Part shown: one piece after another, positions 8,237 to 15,961 of the stretch
Layout of the letters: the number at the start of each line of letters is the position of its first letter
Numbering within the stretch: position 1 is the stretch's first letter
Assembly (NCBI RefSeq): GCF_000024985.1
Contig: NC_013523.1
Coordinates: forward strand, 434,001-498,000
Length of the DNA: 64,000 bases
DNA from: Sphaerobacter thermophilus DSM 20745
Lineage (GTDB): Bacteria; Chloroflexota; Chloroflexia; Thermomicrobiales; Thermomicrobiaceae
Direction: 5' to 3'
Notes under the pieces: model-generated
What the model saw: only the letters and a program-made list of their open reading frames with translations
Database searches by the model: none
Told to the model about the DNA's origin: nothing
Position numbers and translations under genes: made by a program

Positions 8237-9397
8237 ATGGGGAGTCGGCCATCTGAGGCCTACGATGTGATCGTGATGGGACTAGGGGCGATGGGGAGCG
8301 CGGCGGCGTACCATCTCGCCTCCCGCGGCGCGCGGGTGCTGGGTCTGGATGCCCAAACGCCGCCGCACCCGTTCGGGTCGTCGCACGGAAAGACACGGAT
8401 CTACCGGGAGGCGTACTACGAGGCGCCGGAGTACGTGCCGCTGGTGCGGCGGGCGATGGCGCTGTGGCGGGAGCTGGAGGAAGCGTCGGGGCGGACGCTG
8501 CTCACCGTGACCGGCGGGCTCTGCTTCGGTGCGCCCGACACGGAACTGGTGAGTGGGACCCTCGCCAGCGCGCGGGCGCATGGGGTGCCGCACGAGTACC
8601 TGGATGCCGCTGAGGTGAACCGCCGCTTCCCTGCCTACCGGTTGCGCGATGGGCAGATGGCGGTCTACGAGCCGGGGGCCGGGCTGATGGACCCGGAGGC
8701 GTGCGTCGTGGCGCACCTGGATCTGGCGCGTGCCCACGGCGCACACCTGCGCTGCGCCGAGCCGGTGCGACGGTGGGCGGCCGACGGCGACGGTGGACGG
8801 GTGGAGACGGAGCAGGGAACGTACCACGCCGGGCGGCTGGTGGTCACGGCCGGGCCGTGGGCGGGTTCGCTTCTGTCAGGCCTCGGGGTGCCGCTGGAGG
8901 TGTGGCGGATCGTCCACGCACACTTCCAGCCGGACGACGAGGAGCGCTTCGGACTGGGTCGCTGCCCCTGGGCGATGTGGGAGGTACCGGAGGGGTTCTA
9001 CGCCGCCTTCACCGCGCTACCGGGGCACGGTGTCAAATTCGGCCGGCATGATGTCGGCGAGCCAACGACGCCTGAGACGATCCGCCGTGAGATCGACCCG
9101 GGAGAGGTCGCGGCGCTGCGCGAGCGGCTGAACGACTACCTGCCGGGTGCGGGCGGCGAGGTGATGCAGACATTGACCTGCATGTACACGATGACCCCCG
9201 ACCGGCACTGGGTGATCGACCGGCACCCGGAGTACCCGCAGGTGGTGTTTGCCTGCGGTTTCTCGGGCCATGGCTTCAAGGCCGCCAGCGTCGTCGGCGA
9301 AGTGCTGGCCGACCTGGCACTCGACGGCCGGACGGCGCACAACATCGCGTTGTTTTCCCATGCGCGGTTCGCGCGCGGAGTGGCCGCGGCGGGGTGA
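8237..9397 (+). CDS. FAD-dependent N-methyl amino acid oxidase (MSOX/SolA family)
   Basis: A flavoprotein of 386 residues matching monomeric sarcosine oxidase and N-methyl-L-tryptophan oxidase in length. It has the dinucleotide motif GLGAMGSAAAYHLASRG, the family motif GSSHGKTRIYR, TCMYTMTPD with a cysteine at residue 315, and CGFSGHGFKAAS near the C-terminus. In the Bacillus enzyme the equivalent cysteine in this motif carries covalent FAD. The reaction is oxidative demethylation of a secondary amine to amine, formaldehyde and H2O2; the exact substrate is not decidable. It appears monocistronic. Confidence 0.9.
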   Translation: MGSRPSEAYDVIVMGLGAMGSAAAYHLASRGARVLGLDAQTPPHPFGSSHGKTRIYREAYYEAPEYVPLVRRAMALWRELEEASGRTLLTVTGGLCFGAPDTELVSGTLASARAHGVPHEYLDAAEVNRRFPAYRLRDGQMAVYEPGAGLMDPEACVVAHLDLARAHGAHLRCAEPVRRWAADGDGGRVETEQGTYHAGRLVVTAGPWAGSLLSGLGVPLEVWRIVHAHFQPDDEERFGLGRCPWAMWEVPEGFYAAFTALPGHGVKFGRHDVGEPTTPETIRREIDPGEVAALRERLNDYLPGAGGEVMQTLTCMYTMTPDRHWVIDRHPEYPQVVFACGFSGHGFKAASVVGEVLADLALDGRTAHNIALFSHARFARGVAAAG

Positions 9398-9516
9398 GCG
9401 CCGCAGAGCCCTCACCCCGAGCATGATCCCGGCGGGTTCTGGGACGATCGCCGGCGATGCGCATGGGTTGCCGTGCCAGCGGCTCCGGGTCGCCCGCCTG
9501 AAGCCACCGACACGGG

Positions 9517-9756
9517 TCACGTCTTCGCGGGGAGTACCCGGTCGCGCCCGGCAGCCACCTCCGGGTTGAGCGGCCTCCCGGCGATCCAGACACCGGCCTG
9601 GATCAGCAGGCCGCCAATGAAGCGCCGGGCAGAGCGCGTCGGCTCCCGGCCGGTTGTGGCCACGCCGAGCGTACGCTCCTGCTCCGCGCGCTGGATCTGC
9701 TCCGCCTGCCGGTCTCCGGCAAGGCGATGAGCGATCCAGGGGTCGAGGGGTATCAT
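9517..9756 (-). CDS. Small hypothetical protein
   Basis: A 79-residue protein beginning MIPLDPWIAHRLAGDRQAEQ, rich in Arg and Ala, with a short hydrophobic stretch (FIGGLLIQAGVWIAG) near residue 55 that could be one membrane helix. The ATG at 9756 is preceded by GGAGGG at a workable distance of 9 bases, which favours it over antisense frames at the same place. Family unknown to me. It sits 3' of the VOC gene on the same strand. Confidence 0.5.
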   Translation of the reverse strand: MIPLDPWIAHRLAGDRQAEQIQRAEQERTLGVATTGREPTRSARRFIGGLLIQAGVWIAGRPLNPEVAAGRDRVLPAKT

Positions 9757-9862
9757 GGCGCTGCTCCCTCCGGGGTGAGGCGAGCGTCGGGTTGTCTCTG
9801 CGTCCGCTTGCCCGGTGAGCGCCGGGCGGCGGTCTGAGCGGTCGGTGGGCCGGTGAGCGACA

Positions 9863-10273
9863 CTAGTCCGCCACCACGCTCGGGCCCGGCTCCTGCACCG
9901 GCGCGGCGAACATCAGCCGGTAGCCGTCGGGGTCGCTGACGGTGAAGGTCCGGTGGCCCCACTCCTGGGTCTTGATCGGGTCCACGATCTGAGCGCCTCG
10001 CTCCCGCACGCACTCGTAGAAGGTATCGATGTCCCCGTTGGGGTCGGTCAGGTACAGGATGACCCCGGCGCCGAGGAGCGAGCGAGCCACCGGTGACAAC
10101 GTGTCGGTGGGTGCCAGCATCAGATCAGCGCCGCGCCAGTTCAGCTCCGCGTGGATCGTTCGCCCAGTCTCATCGGGGAGGACGTAGTCCACCGTGAAGT
10201 CCAGGACGTCGCGGTAGTAACGCAGTGTGGCGTCGACGTCCGGCACGTGGAGAATGGGCTGGATCGTCGCCAT
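9863..10273 (-). CDS. VOC family (glyoxalase/bleomycin resistance fold) protein
   Basis: A protein of 136 residues with two beta-alpha-beta-beta-beta units: an N-terminal IQPILHVPDVDATLRYYRDV and a C-terminal WGHRTFTVSDPDGYRLMFA, the typical VOC halves. His and Glu positions could bind a metal, but the reaction (isomerase, dioxygenase or drug binding) is unknown. The ATG at 10273 follows GAGGGGG and gives the standard domain boundary; a longer frame to 10312 is unlikely. A promoter is visible about 70 bases upstream. Confidence 0.85.
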   Translation of the reverse strand: MATIQPILHVPDVDATLRYYRDVLDFTVDYVLPDETGRTIHAELNWRGADLMLAPTDTLSPVARSLLGAGVILYLTDPNGDIDTFYECVRERGAQIVDPIKTQEWGHRTFTVSDPDGYRLMFAAPVQEPGPSVVAD

Positions 10274-10345
10274 CAAGACCCCCTCTCGGATGCCCTTCGG
10301 GCGGTGACACACCGCTGTCCGGCTGACATGCGATCATCTGTTCTA

Positions 10346-10390
10346 AGTATACGTACACATGGGCGGTTGTCACCTGTCCATGAGGACAGG
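10346..10390 (-). promoter_or_regulatory. VOC gene promoter, and hairpin after the oxidoreductase gene
   Basis: On the minus strand GTGACA (10373-10368) and TATACT (10351-10346) are 16 bp apart. Touching the -35 is the perfect hairpin CCTGTCC-ATGA-GGACAGG at 10373-10390, which lies 3' of the flavoprotein gene ending at 10435. It could be a weak terminator without a T tract or an operator for the VOC promoter. Confidence 0.5.
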
Positions 10391-10434
10391 ATGAGAACGA
10401 TTGTTCGGCCAGGGCGACGAGTTGGGGTGCGGGA

Positions 10435-11889
10435 CTATGAGCGCTGCCAGAGTCGCTCGGCGAGGGAGCGCCGCCGGGGCGCGACGCCGGTGCGCTCCAT
10501 CTCCTCGTCGCGTTTGCGCAGGGTGCGCTGCACGTAGCGCGTGCCGATCCAGCGCAGCGGCTCCGGCTCCCAGTTGGGCGAGCGGTGTCCCACGATCGGC
10601 AAGCGGCGCAGCGGGGAGTCGTCGTCACAGATCAGCGCGGCGAGGATCCGTCCTGCCAGGTTGGTGGTCCCGACGCCGAGGCCGGTATAGCCCCGGGCAG
10701 TGGCGATCCCGGTCGGGCGGTTGTAGTCGATCGTCGGCATCCGGTCGCGCGGCATGCCGATCGGCCCGCCCCAGTGGTGGGTGAAGCGCACGCCGCGCAG
10801 CATGGGGAACCACTCCAGGGTCATGCGCTCCAGGGCGGCGCGGGCAGGTTCGTAGACATCGTCGTCGTCGCTGATGCGAGAGCCGAAGCGGTAGGGTGAG
10901 CCACGCTCCCCGAACGCGATGCGGCCGTCGGCGGTGCGCTGCAGGTAGTCCACCCCCAGCCGCATCGACGCCACGGTCTCCCGTCCCGCCCAGCCGATCT
11001 CGGCCCACTGCGCCTCGCTGAGCGGCTCGGTGATCGCGATCTGCGTATAGACCGGGATCAACTGGCGGCGCAGGCCGGGCAGCCGCGAGAGGTAGGCCTC
11101 CCCGCACAGAACCACCACCTCAGCGCGCACATCGCCCCGTGTCGTGATCAGCCGCGGCTGGCTGCCCGGTACTCCCGCCTGACGCGGCTCGAAGGCGGTC
11201 ACCGGTGTCTGCTCGTAGATGGTCGCGCCCATGCGCTCGACCACCCGTGCCAGCCCGCGCACCAGCTTGCCGGGATGGATCGTGGCGCAGTGTGGGTTGA
11301 AGTACGCCGCGCGGACGTTGGTCACCCGGATCCTCTCCGCGGCCTGGCGAGCGTCGAGCCACTCGTAGTCGTCGGCAACCCCGAGCTCCTGCGCGCTGCG
11401 GAACGCCGCCTGCAGCGCGGGGAGTTGGTGGTCACCGCGGGCCAGGAGCAGCGTGCCGCTCTTGACGTAGTCGATCTCCAACCCTTCGGCACGTGCAACC
11501 CGTCCCACCTCGTCGACGGTGTCACGCATCGCTCGCACGAGCGCCAGCGCCCCCTCGCGACCGTGCCGTCGGGCGAGCTTGGCCAGCGGGTACGGGAAGC
11601 TCGCGCTGCACCATCCGCCGTTGCGCCCGGACGCGCCGAAGCCGGCGATCTCGGCCTCGATCAGAGCGACGCGCAGCGAGGGTTGCCGCTGGAGCAGGTA
11701 GTAGGCGGTCCACAGTCCGCTGAACCCGGCGCCCAGGATGGCCACATCGACCTCGATCGAGCCGTCCAACGGCGGCCGCGGCGTCAGGTCGTCACCCGAT
11801 GTCGCAAGCCAGAAGCTGTACCCCGCGTAGTCCTTGCCCACCCGCGCCTCGCTCTCCTTGTCGGAACAGGCATGCCGTGTGGTCTGCAT
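10435..11889 (-). CDS. FAD-dependent oxidoreductase (DAO/PuuB-like)
   Basis: An amino-acid or amine oxidase-type flavoprotein of about 484 residues. The FAD motif GAGFSGLWTAYYL follows an N-terminal segment YSFWLATSGDDL, and GRNGGW is typical of the gamma-glutamylputrescine oxidase/OrdL group. A C-terminal GYTGLGVGTTNLAGR closes the FAD domain. The ATG at 11889 is used because the extra upstream frame is not protein-like; its ribosome site is weak. A long C-terminal extension past the FAD domain (about 60 residues, Arg-rich) is present. The substrate may be a polyamine conjugate, but no polyamine genes lie nearby. Confidence 0.85.
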   Translation of the reverse strand: MQTTRHACSDKESEARVGKDYAGYSFWLATSGDDLTPRPPLDGSIEVDVAILGAGFSGLWTAYYLLQRQPSLRVALIEAEIAGFGASGRNGGWCSASFPYPLAKLARRHGREGALALVRAMRDTVDEVGRVARAEGLEIDYVKSGTLLLARGDHQLPALQAAFRSAQELGVADDYEWLDARQAAERIRVTNVRAAYFNPHCATIHPGKLVRGLARVVERMGATIYEQTPVTAFEPRQAGVPGSQPRLITTRGDVRAEVVVLCGEAYLSRLPGLRRQLIPVYTQIAITEPLSEAQWAEIGWAGRETVASMRLGVDYLQRTADGRIAFGERGSPYRFGSRISDDDDVYEPARAALERMTLEWFPMLRGVRFTHHWGGPIGMPRDRMPTIDYNRPTGIATARGYTGLGVGTTNLAGRILAALICDDDSPLRRLPIVGHRSPNWEPEPLRWIGTRYVQRTLRKRDEEMERTGVAPRRRSLAERLWQRS

Positions 11890-12056
11890 CGTAACCGGGC
11901 CTACCAAGCACGGGCAAGGGCCGAGGACGGTGCCGCGCTCGTCCGATGATATCGTTCGTACGCGGTAGTCAGGACGCGGGTACCCGATAGTCCATGACTT
12001 ATCGCCCCTGCCGCATGCGCGTCTCTTTGCCGATACTCCCGTCAGGGTATCTAGAG

Positions 12057-14723
12057 ATGGAGCGAAGCATCGTGCGGGACCAAGTCGCACACGCGTGCAC
12101 GCACGCGGTAGGGGTCAACGGTGCATCTCCATACGGCGCGTGCAGGGCACATGTGTTGGCCGCGCTTGTCCGTGGGTTGCTCGCCGGGGAGTCGCTGGAG
12201 TCCCTGTTCGCCGGGGCGTTGCGTGAGCTGGCGCCGGCGACGGGGAGCGATGCCGCGGCTGTCGTTGTCCACGCGACGGAAGGAGAGGGGCACAACAGTC
12301 ACCCACGCGTCATCGCCGGGAGTGGGCATGACGATCTGGTCCCGCCGCCGCTCCCGCCCGAATGGGATGATCCGGAGATGCGGCGTACCTGCTGGGTCGG
12401 TCCGGACCTCAGCGGCGCCGGGCGGTCCCCATGGTGCTTGATGCTCCCGATCAGCGTCGGGGATGAGTTGCTCGGCGCGTTGTGCCTGCACCGCGCGAGC
12501 GCGGAGCCGTTCTCCGCGGAGCAGGTCGCGCTCGCAGAGTACTTCGCGGAGGATGCGGCGCTCGCAATCGAGCAGGAGCGCCTGGTGAAGGCCGCCGACC
12601 GCCATCGTGAGATTCTGACGAGCGTGCATAGCCTGGCACGGCGGCTGAACAGCGCACCGACGCCGGAGGCGATCGCCGAGGTCGCGGTCGAGGAAATCTC
12701 GGCCGTGATCCGGAGCGGCGGCGCGGTACTGCATCTCTTCGATCGACCCCACAATCTACTGACGCTGACGGCCAGCACCGGCCTGCCAGCGGGCGCGGCC
12801 GAGGAGATCAAGCACATCGCGCTCGGCACCACGCCCTGCGGCACAGCGGCCGTCGAGCGGGATCTGGTGGTGGCGACCAACCTGGCAGCCGATCCGCGCT
12901 GGCCCCGTGCGGCTGAGCTGGCGGCGCGGTTCCCTGTGCTTCACACCGTCTGGTCCGTCCCGCTCATCGGGGAGCAGGACGACCTGCTGGGGACTCTTGC
13001 GCTCTTCCACCCGGAGCCGCGCACGCCCGGGGAGTTGGACACCGCGCTCTTGCGTCTCCTCGCGCACCAGGTGGCGGTCGCCCTCGAGCGTGCTCTTCTG
13101 GCCGACCGGACGCGCGATCTCTACCGTGCCTCGGTCGCGTCGCTCGCAGCCGCCGTCGACGCGAAGGACCCATACACCCACAACCACTCCCGGCGTGTCG
13201 CCGCCTACAGCCGGCAGATTGCGCAGACCATGGGGCTCCCGCCGTCCGAGGTGGAGGTTATCGAGCTGGCCGGGCTCCTGCACGACGTGGGCAAGATCGG
13301 TATCCCCGATCGAGTCTTGCAGAAGCCGGGCAAGCTCGACGCTGACGAGTGGACGATGATCCGTCGTCACCCCGATCTGGGCGCCCGCATCCTGGCCGAC
13401 AACCCGGCGCTCGCTCCCATCGTCCCGATCATCCGGCACCATCACGAGCGGTACGACGGACACGGCTACCCGGACGGGCTCGCCGGGGAGGAGATCCCCC
13501 TCGGCGCGGCGATCGTGGGCCTCGCTGATGCCTTCGAGACGATGCTGTCCAATCGTCCGTACCGCCTCGCGATGAGCTGGGAAGACGTGATGGCGGAGGT
13601 GCGTCGCTGCCGGGGGAGCCACTTCGCCCCACAGGTCGTGGACGCCCTGTTGACGGCATTGGAGACGGGCACGCTCCAGCCGATCCGGGATGATCCGCCT
13701 CCGACCGGATCGCTGCCGATGCCGCGTGCGGCAGGCGCTGAGGCCCGCGCCCTTGGCCTACTCCAGCGCATCAGCGCCGAGGTCAGCGCGCTGCTGGACA
13801 TTGACCGCTTCCTGCGCCGCCTGGTTTCGGTGTTGGAGGCCGAGTTCCCCGACTCGGTCTGCGACATTCTGCTGCGCGACCCGGAGCGAGGCTACCTGAT
13901 GCTCGTCACGCCCGACAGCGAGTACCCGAACCTGACCGTCCTCTCCGGTACCTACATCCTCGAAGAGGACCGGGGCATTGCCGGGTGGGTGGCCCGCCAC
14001 GGGGTCTCGCAGAATGTCTCCGACACCAGGAAGGATCCGCGCTACGTCGTGCGCGGGCACCAGCCGATGCGCTCGGAGCTGGCGGTGCCGCTCCTCATCG
14101 ACGGGCGCTGCATCGGTGTCATCAACCTGGAGAGCCCGCACGCCGCCGCCTTCTCGCTGACCGACCAGCAGGTGCTGGAGATGATCGGCACCTATGTGGC
14201 CCAGGCTATGGAGGTGGCCCATCTCCACGACCAGCTCAAGCGTCAAGCCGACCTCGACCCGATGACCGGGCTGCTCAACTACCGGGCCTTCCACGAGCGC
14301 CTCGAACAGGAGGTGGAGCGGGCACGGCAGACCGGAAACCGGCTTTCGATCGCGATCCTGGATGCCGACGGGATGAAGGCGCTGAACGACGCGGCCGGGT
14401 ATCAGCAGGGCAACGATGCCATCCGCACCCTGGCCGGGATCCTGGCGGCCCACGTCCGGCCCGGCGATGTCGTGGCGCGCTACGGCGGCGACGAGTTCGC
14501 GCTGATCGTCCCCGGGATGGCCCCCTGGACGCTACAAGCCCGCCTGCAGGAGATCGACCAGGCGATCGCCGAGGCCAGCAAGACCGAGTTGCTCCCCACC
14601 GTTTCCTGGGGACTGGCGACATTCCCCGAGGATGGCACCTGCGCCAGCGATCTGATCGCCCGCGCCGATGCGGCGATGCACCAGGCCAAGCGTTACCGGA
14701 CGCACCACGTGGGATCCTGCTAA
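12057..14723 (+). CDS. c-di-GMP signalling protein: GAF-GAF-HD-GYP-GAF-GGDEF
   Basis: A multidomain cytoplasmic signalling protein of about 888 residues with no membrane segment. Two GAF-like sensor domains (roughly 20-170 and 185-355) precede an HD-GYP phosphodiesterase with HD in LLHDVGKIGIPD (His about 409) and HGYPDG at about 469-474. A third GAF (about 580-715) leads to a diguanylate cyclase with intact GGDEF at about 810-814. An RxxD inhibitory site (RPGD, 801-804) lies five residues ahead of it. Both catalytic signatures look intact, so it may both make and break c-di-GMP. The ATG at 12057 has AGGG nine bases upstream; ATG 11994 in frame is the alternative. Confidence 0.93.
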   Translation: MERSIVRDQVAHACTHAVGVNGASPYGACRAHVLAALVRGLLAGESLESLFAGALRELAPATGSDAAAVVVHATEGEGHNSHPRVIAGSGHDDLVPPPLPPEWDDPEMRRTCWVGPDLSGAGRSPWCLMLPISVGDELLGALCLHRASAEPFSAEQVALAEYFAEDAALAIEQERLVKAADRHREILTSVHSLARRLNSAPTPEAIAEVAVEEISAVIRSGGAVLHLFDRPHNLLTLTASTGLPAGAAEEIKHIALGTTPCGTAAVERDLVVATNLAADPRWPRAAELAARFPVLHTVWSVPLIGEQDDLLGTLALFHPEPRTPGELDTALLRLLAHQVAVALERALLADRTRDLYRASVASLAAAVDAKDPYTHNHSRRVAAYSRQIAQTMGLPPSEVEVIELAGLLHDVGKIGIPDRVLQKPGKLDADEWTMIRRHPDLGARILADNPALAPIVPIIRHHHERYDGHGYPDGLAGEEIPLGAAIVGLADAFETMLSNRPYRLAMSWEDVMAEVRRCRGSHFAPQVVDALLTALETGTLQPIRDDPPPTGSLPMPRAAGAEARALGLLQRISAEVSALLDIDRFLRRLVSVLEAEFPDSVCDILLRDPERGYLMLVTPDSEYPNLTVLSGTYILEEDRGIAGWVARHGVSQNVSDTRKDPRYVVRGHQPMRSELAVPLLIDGRCIGVINLESPHAAAFSLTDQQVLEMIGTYVAQAMEVAHLHDQLKRQADLDPMTGLLNYRAFHERLEQEVERARQTGNRLSIAILDADGMKALNDAAGYQQGNDAIRTLAGILAAHVRPGDVVARYGGDEFALIVPGMAPWTLQARLQEIDQAIAEASKTELLPTVSWGLATFPEDGTCASDLIARADAAMHQAKRYRTHHVGSC

Positions 14724-14746
14724 CGCCGGTGCGGCCCCCACCCAGC

Positions 14747-14775
14747 TTGACATTCGATCGCGTCCTGGTTAGCCT
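14747..14775 (+). promoter_or_regulatory. Promoter of the recombinase gene
   Basis: A consensus TTGACA at 14747-14752 and TAGCCT at 14770-14775 are separated by 17 bp, about 36 bases ahead of the recombinase ATG. It shows the recombinase is transcribed independently of the c-di-GMP gene. Confidence 0.65.
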
Positions 14776-14810
14776 ACCAGAGACGTTGGCGTAAGGCGAA
14801 GGGATGCCGC

Positions 14811-15794
14811 ATGTCGCGATCGGACGGAACGCCCCCAGCGCAGGCACCCCGCCGCCCGCTTCAGCCGCCATTGTTCGAACTGGGCACCGATGGGCGGCTC
14901 CGTGGGCATGTCGCGCTCGTCCCTGACCTCACGCCGGACTCCAGCCTGGAGATCGCACGCTACTGGTATCGCCGCTACCTGGAGCAGTCCGGACACCCAC
15001 GCAACACGGTCAACTCCTACAGCTACGACCTGGCGGTGTTCGAGATGCTGATCGGCTCCAAGCCGATCGGCGAGATTCGCCCGCGCGACATCGCGCTCTT
15101 TCTCGACGACAGCCAGACGCGCTCCACGCGGAAGCGCCGGCTGACGTCCGTCTCGGGCTTCTTCAAGTTCCTTATCGACAAGGCGCAGGTGCTGGAGCAC
15201 GACCCGACTGAGTCGTTCTACCCCGAGCACATCCCGCTGAAGACGCCCCGGCCCCTCTTCCGGGAGGAGCAGGAGCGTATCCTCGCAGCCGCGGAGGCGG
15301 ATGGTCCCCGCGCGCACGCTGCCGTCTGGTTGATGCTGTGCCTCGGGCTCTCACGTGGCGAGGTGCTGCAGTTGCGCGCCGACCATGTGGATCTCTCCGA
15401 CCCCGAGCAGCCGGTCGTGTATGTCTTCTACGAGAACCCGCGCCACCGGGGTCGCGAGCGGAAGCTTGCCGCGGGCGCTCCCTTCACCGCGATCTACCGC
15501 CGGCTCGTCGAAGAGCACGGCCCGCTGGACTACCTGATCCCGATCCTGCCGCAGTCGCTCAACAAGCTGGTGGAGCGGGTCGCACTGGCGGCCGGGATTC
15601 AGCGGCACGTGACGCCGCAGACGCTCCGCGACACCTTCGCGGTCAATCGTGCCCGTGAGGGGGCCGACGAGGTGGAACTGCTGCGCCTGCTCGGCCTGGC
15701 TGACGACTCGCGCAACCGCATGAGCGTTCGTCGCTACATCAAGCTCGCCGAGCCGCCGCTCCTCGCGGAGCAATCCGCCCCTCCCCGCACCTAA
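14811..15794 (+). CDS. Tyrosine recombinase-like protein with substituted active site
   Basis: A protein of 327 residues with the two-domain plan of XerC/D-type recombinases: a SAM-like DNA-binding domain (about 45-130) and a catalytic domain (about 145-315). Arg182 (GLSRGEVL), Lys218, Arg273 (TLRDTF) and the nucleophile Tyr309 (RRYIKL) can be aligned. The His of the HxxR motif is Gln270, and the LGH histidine is Leu296. Such losses usually weaken or abolish strand exchange, so it may be a DNA-binding or slow recombinase. The ATG at 14811 follows AAGGGATG. No att-like repeats or phage genes flank it. Confidence 0.85.
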   Translation: MSRSDGTPPAQAPRRPLQPPLFELGTDGRLRGHVALVPDLTPDSSLEIARYWYRRYLEQSGHPRNTVNSYSYDLAVFEMLIGSKPIGEIRPRDIALFLDDSQTRSTRKRRLTSVSGFFKFLIDKAQVLEHDPTESFYPEHIPLKTPRPLFREEQERILAAAEADGPRAHAAVWLMLCLGLSRGEVLQLRADHVDLSDPEQPVVYVFYENPRHRGRERKLAAGAPFTAIYRRLVEEHGPLDYLIPILPQSLNKLVERVALAAGIQRHVTPQTLRDTFAVNRAREGADEVELLRLLGLADDSRNRMSVRRYIKLAEPPLLAEQSAPPRT

Positions 15795-15854
15795 GGGCGC
15801 TGGTGGGCCACACCACCTGACGCTGGCCTTTTCCCGCCACCCGCCGCGGCTTCT

Positions 15855-15932
15855 GTCATCCTGAGCGAAGCGAAGGATCTCCGGCGCACGCCGTCGCCCC
15901 AGCAAGAGATCCTTCGCTTCGCTCAGGATGAC
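15855..15932. repeat. Inverted repeat of the GTCATCCTGAGCG family
   Basis: Two perfect 27-bp arms at 15855-15881 and 15906-15932 begin GTCATCCTGAGCGAAGCGAAG and face each other across 24 bases. The same family recurs at 18886-18943, 44434-44491, 45179-45214 and as a single arm near 57330. The element lies between two convergent genes and has no T run. Confidence 0.85.
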
Positions 15933-15961
15933 GCCAAGATCGGCGATCGCAAGCCGTGGGA

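Noticed and set aside
14811-15794. Integrative element or prophage at the recombinase
   Set aside because: No tRNA target, att-like direct repeats, excisionase or phage genes were seen around it.
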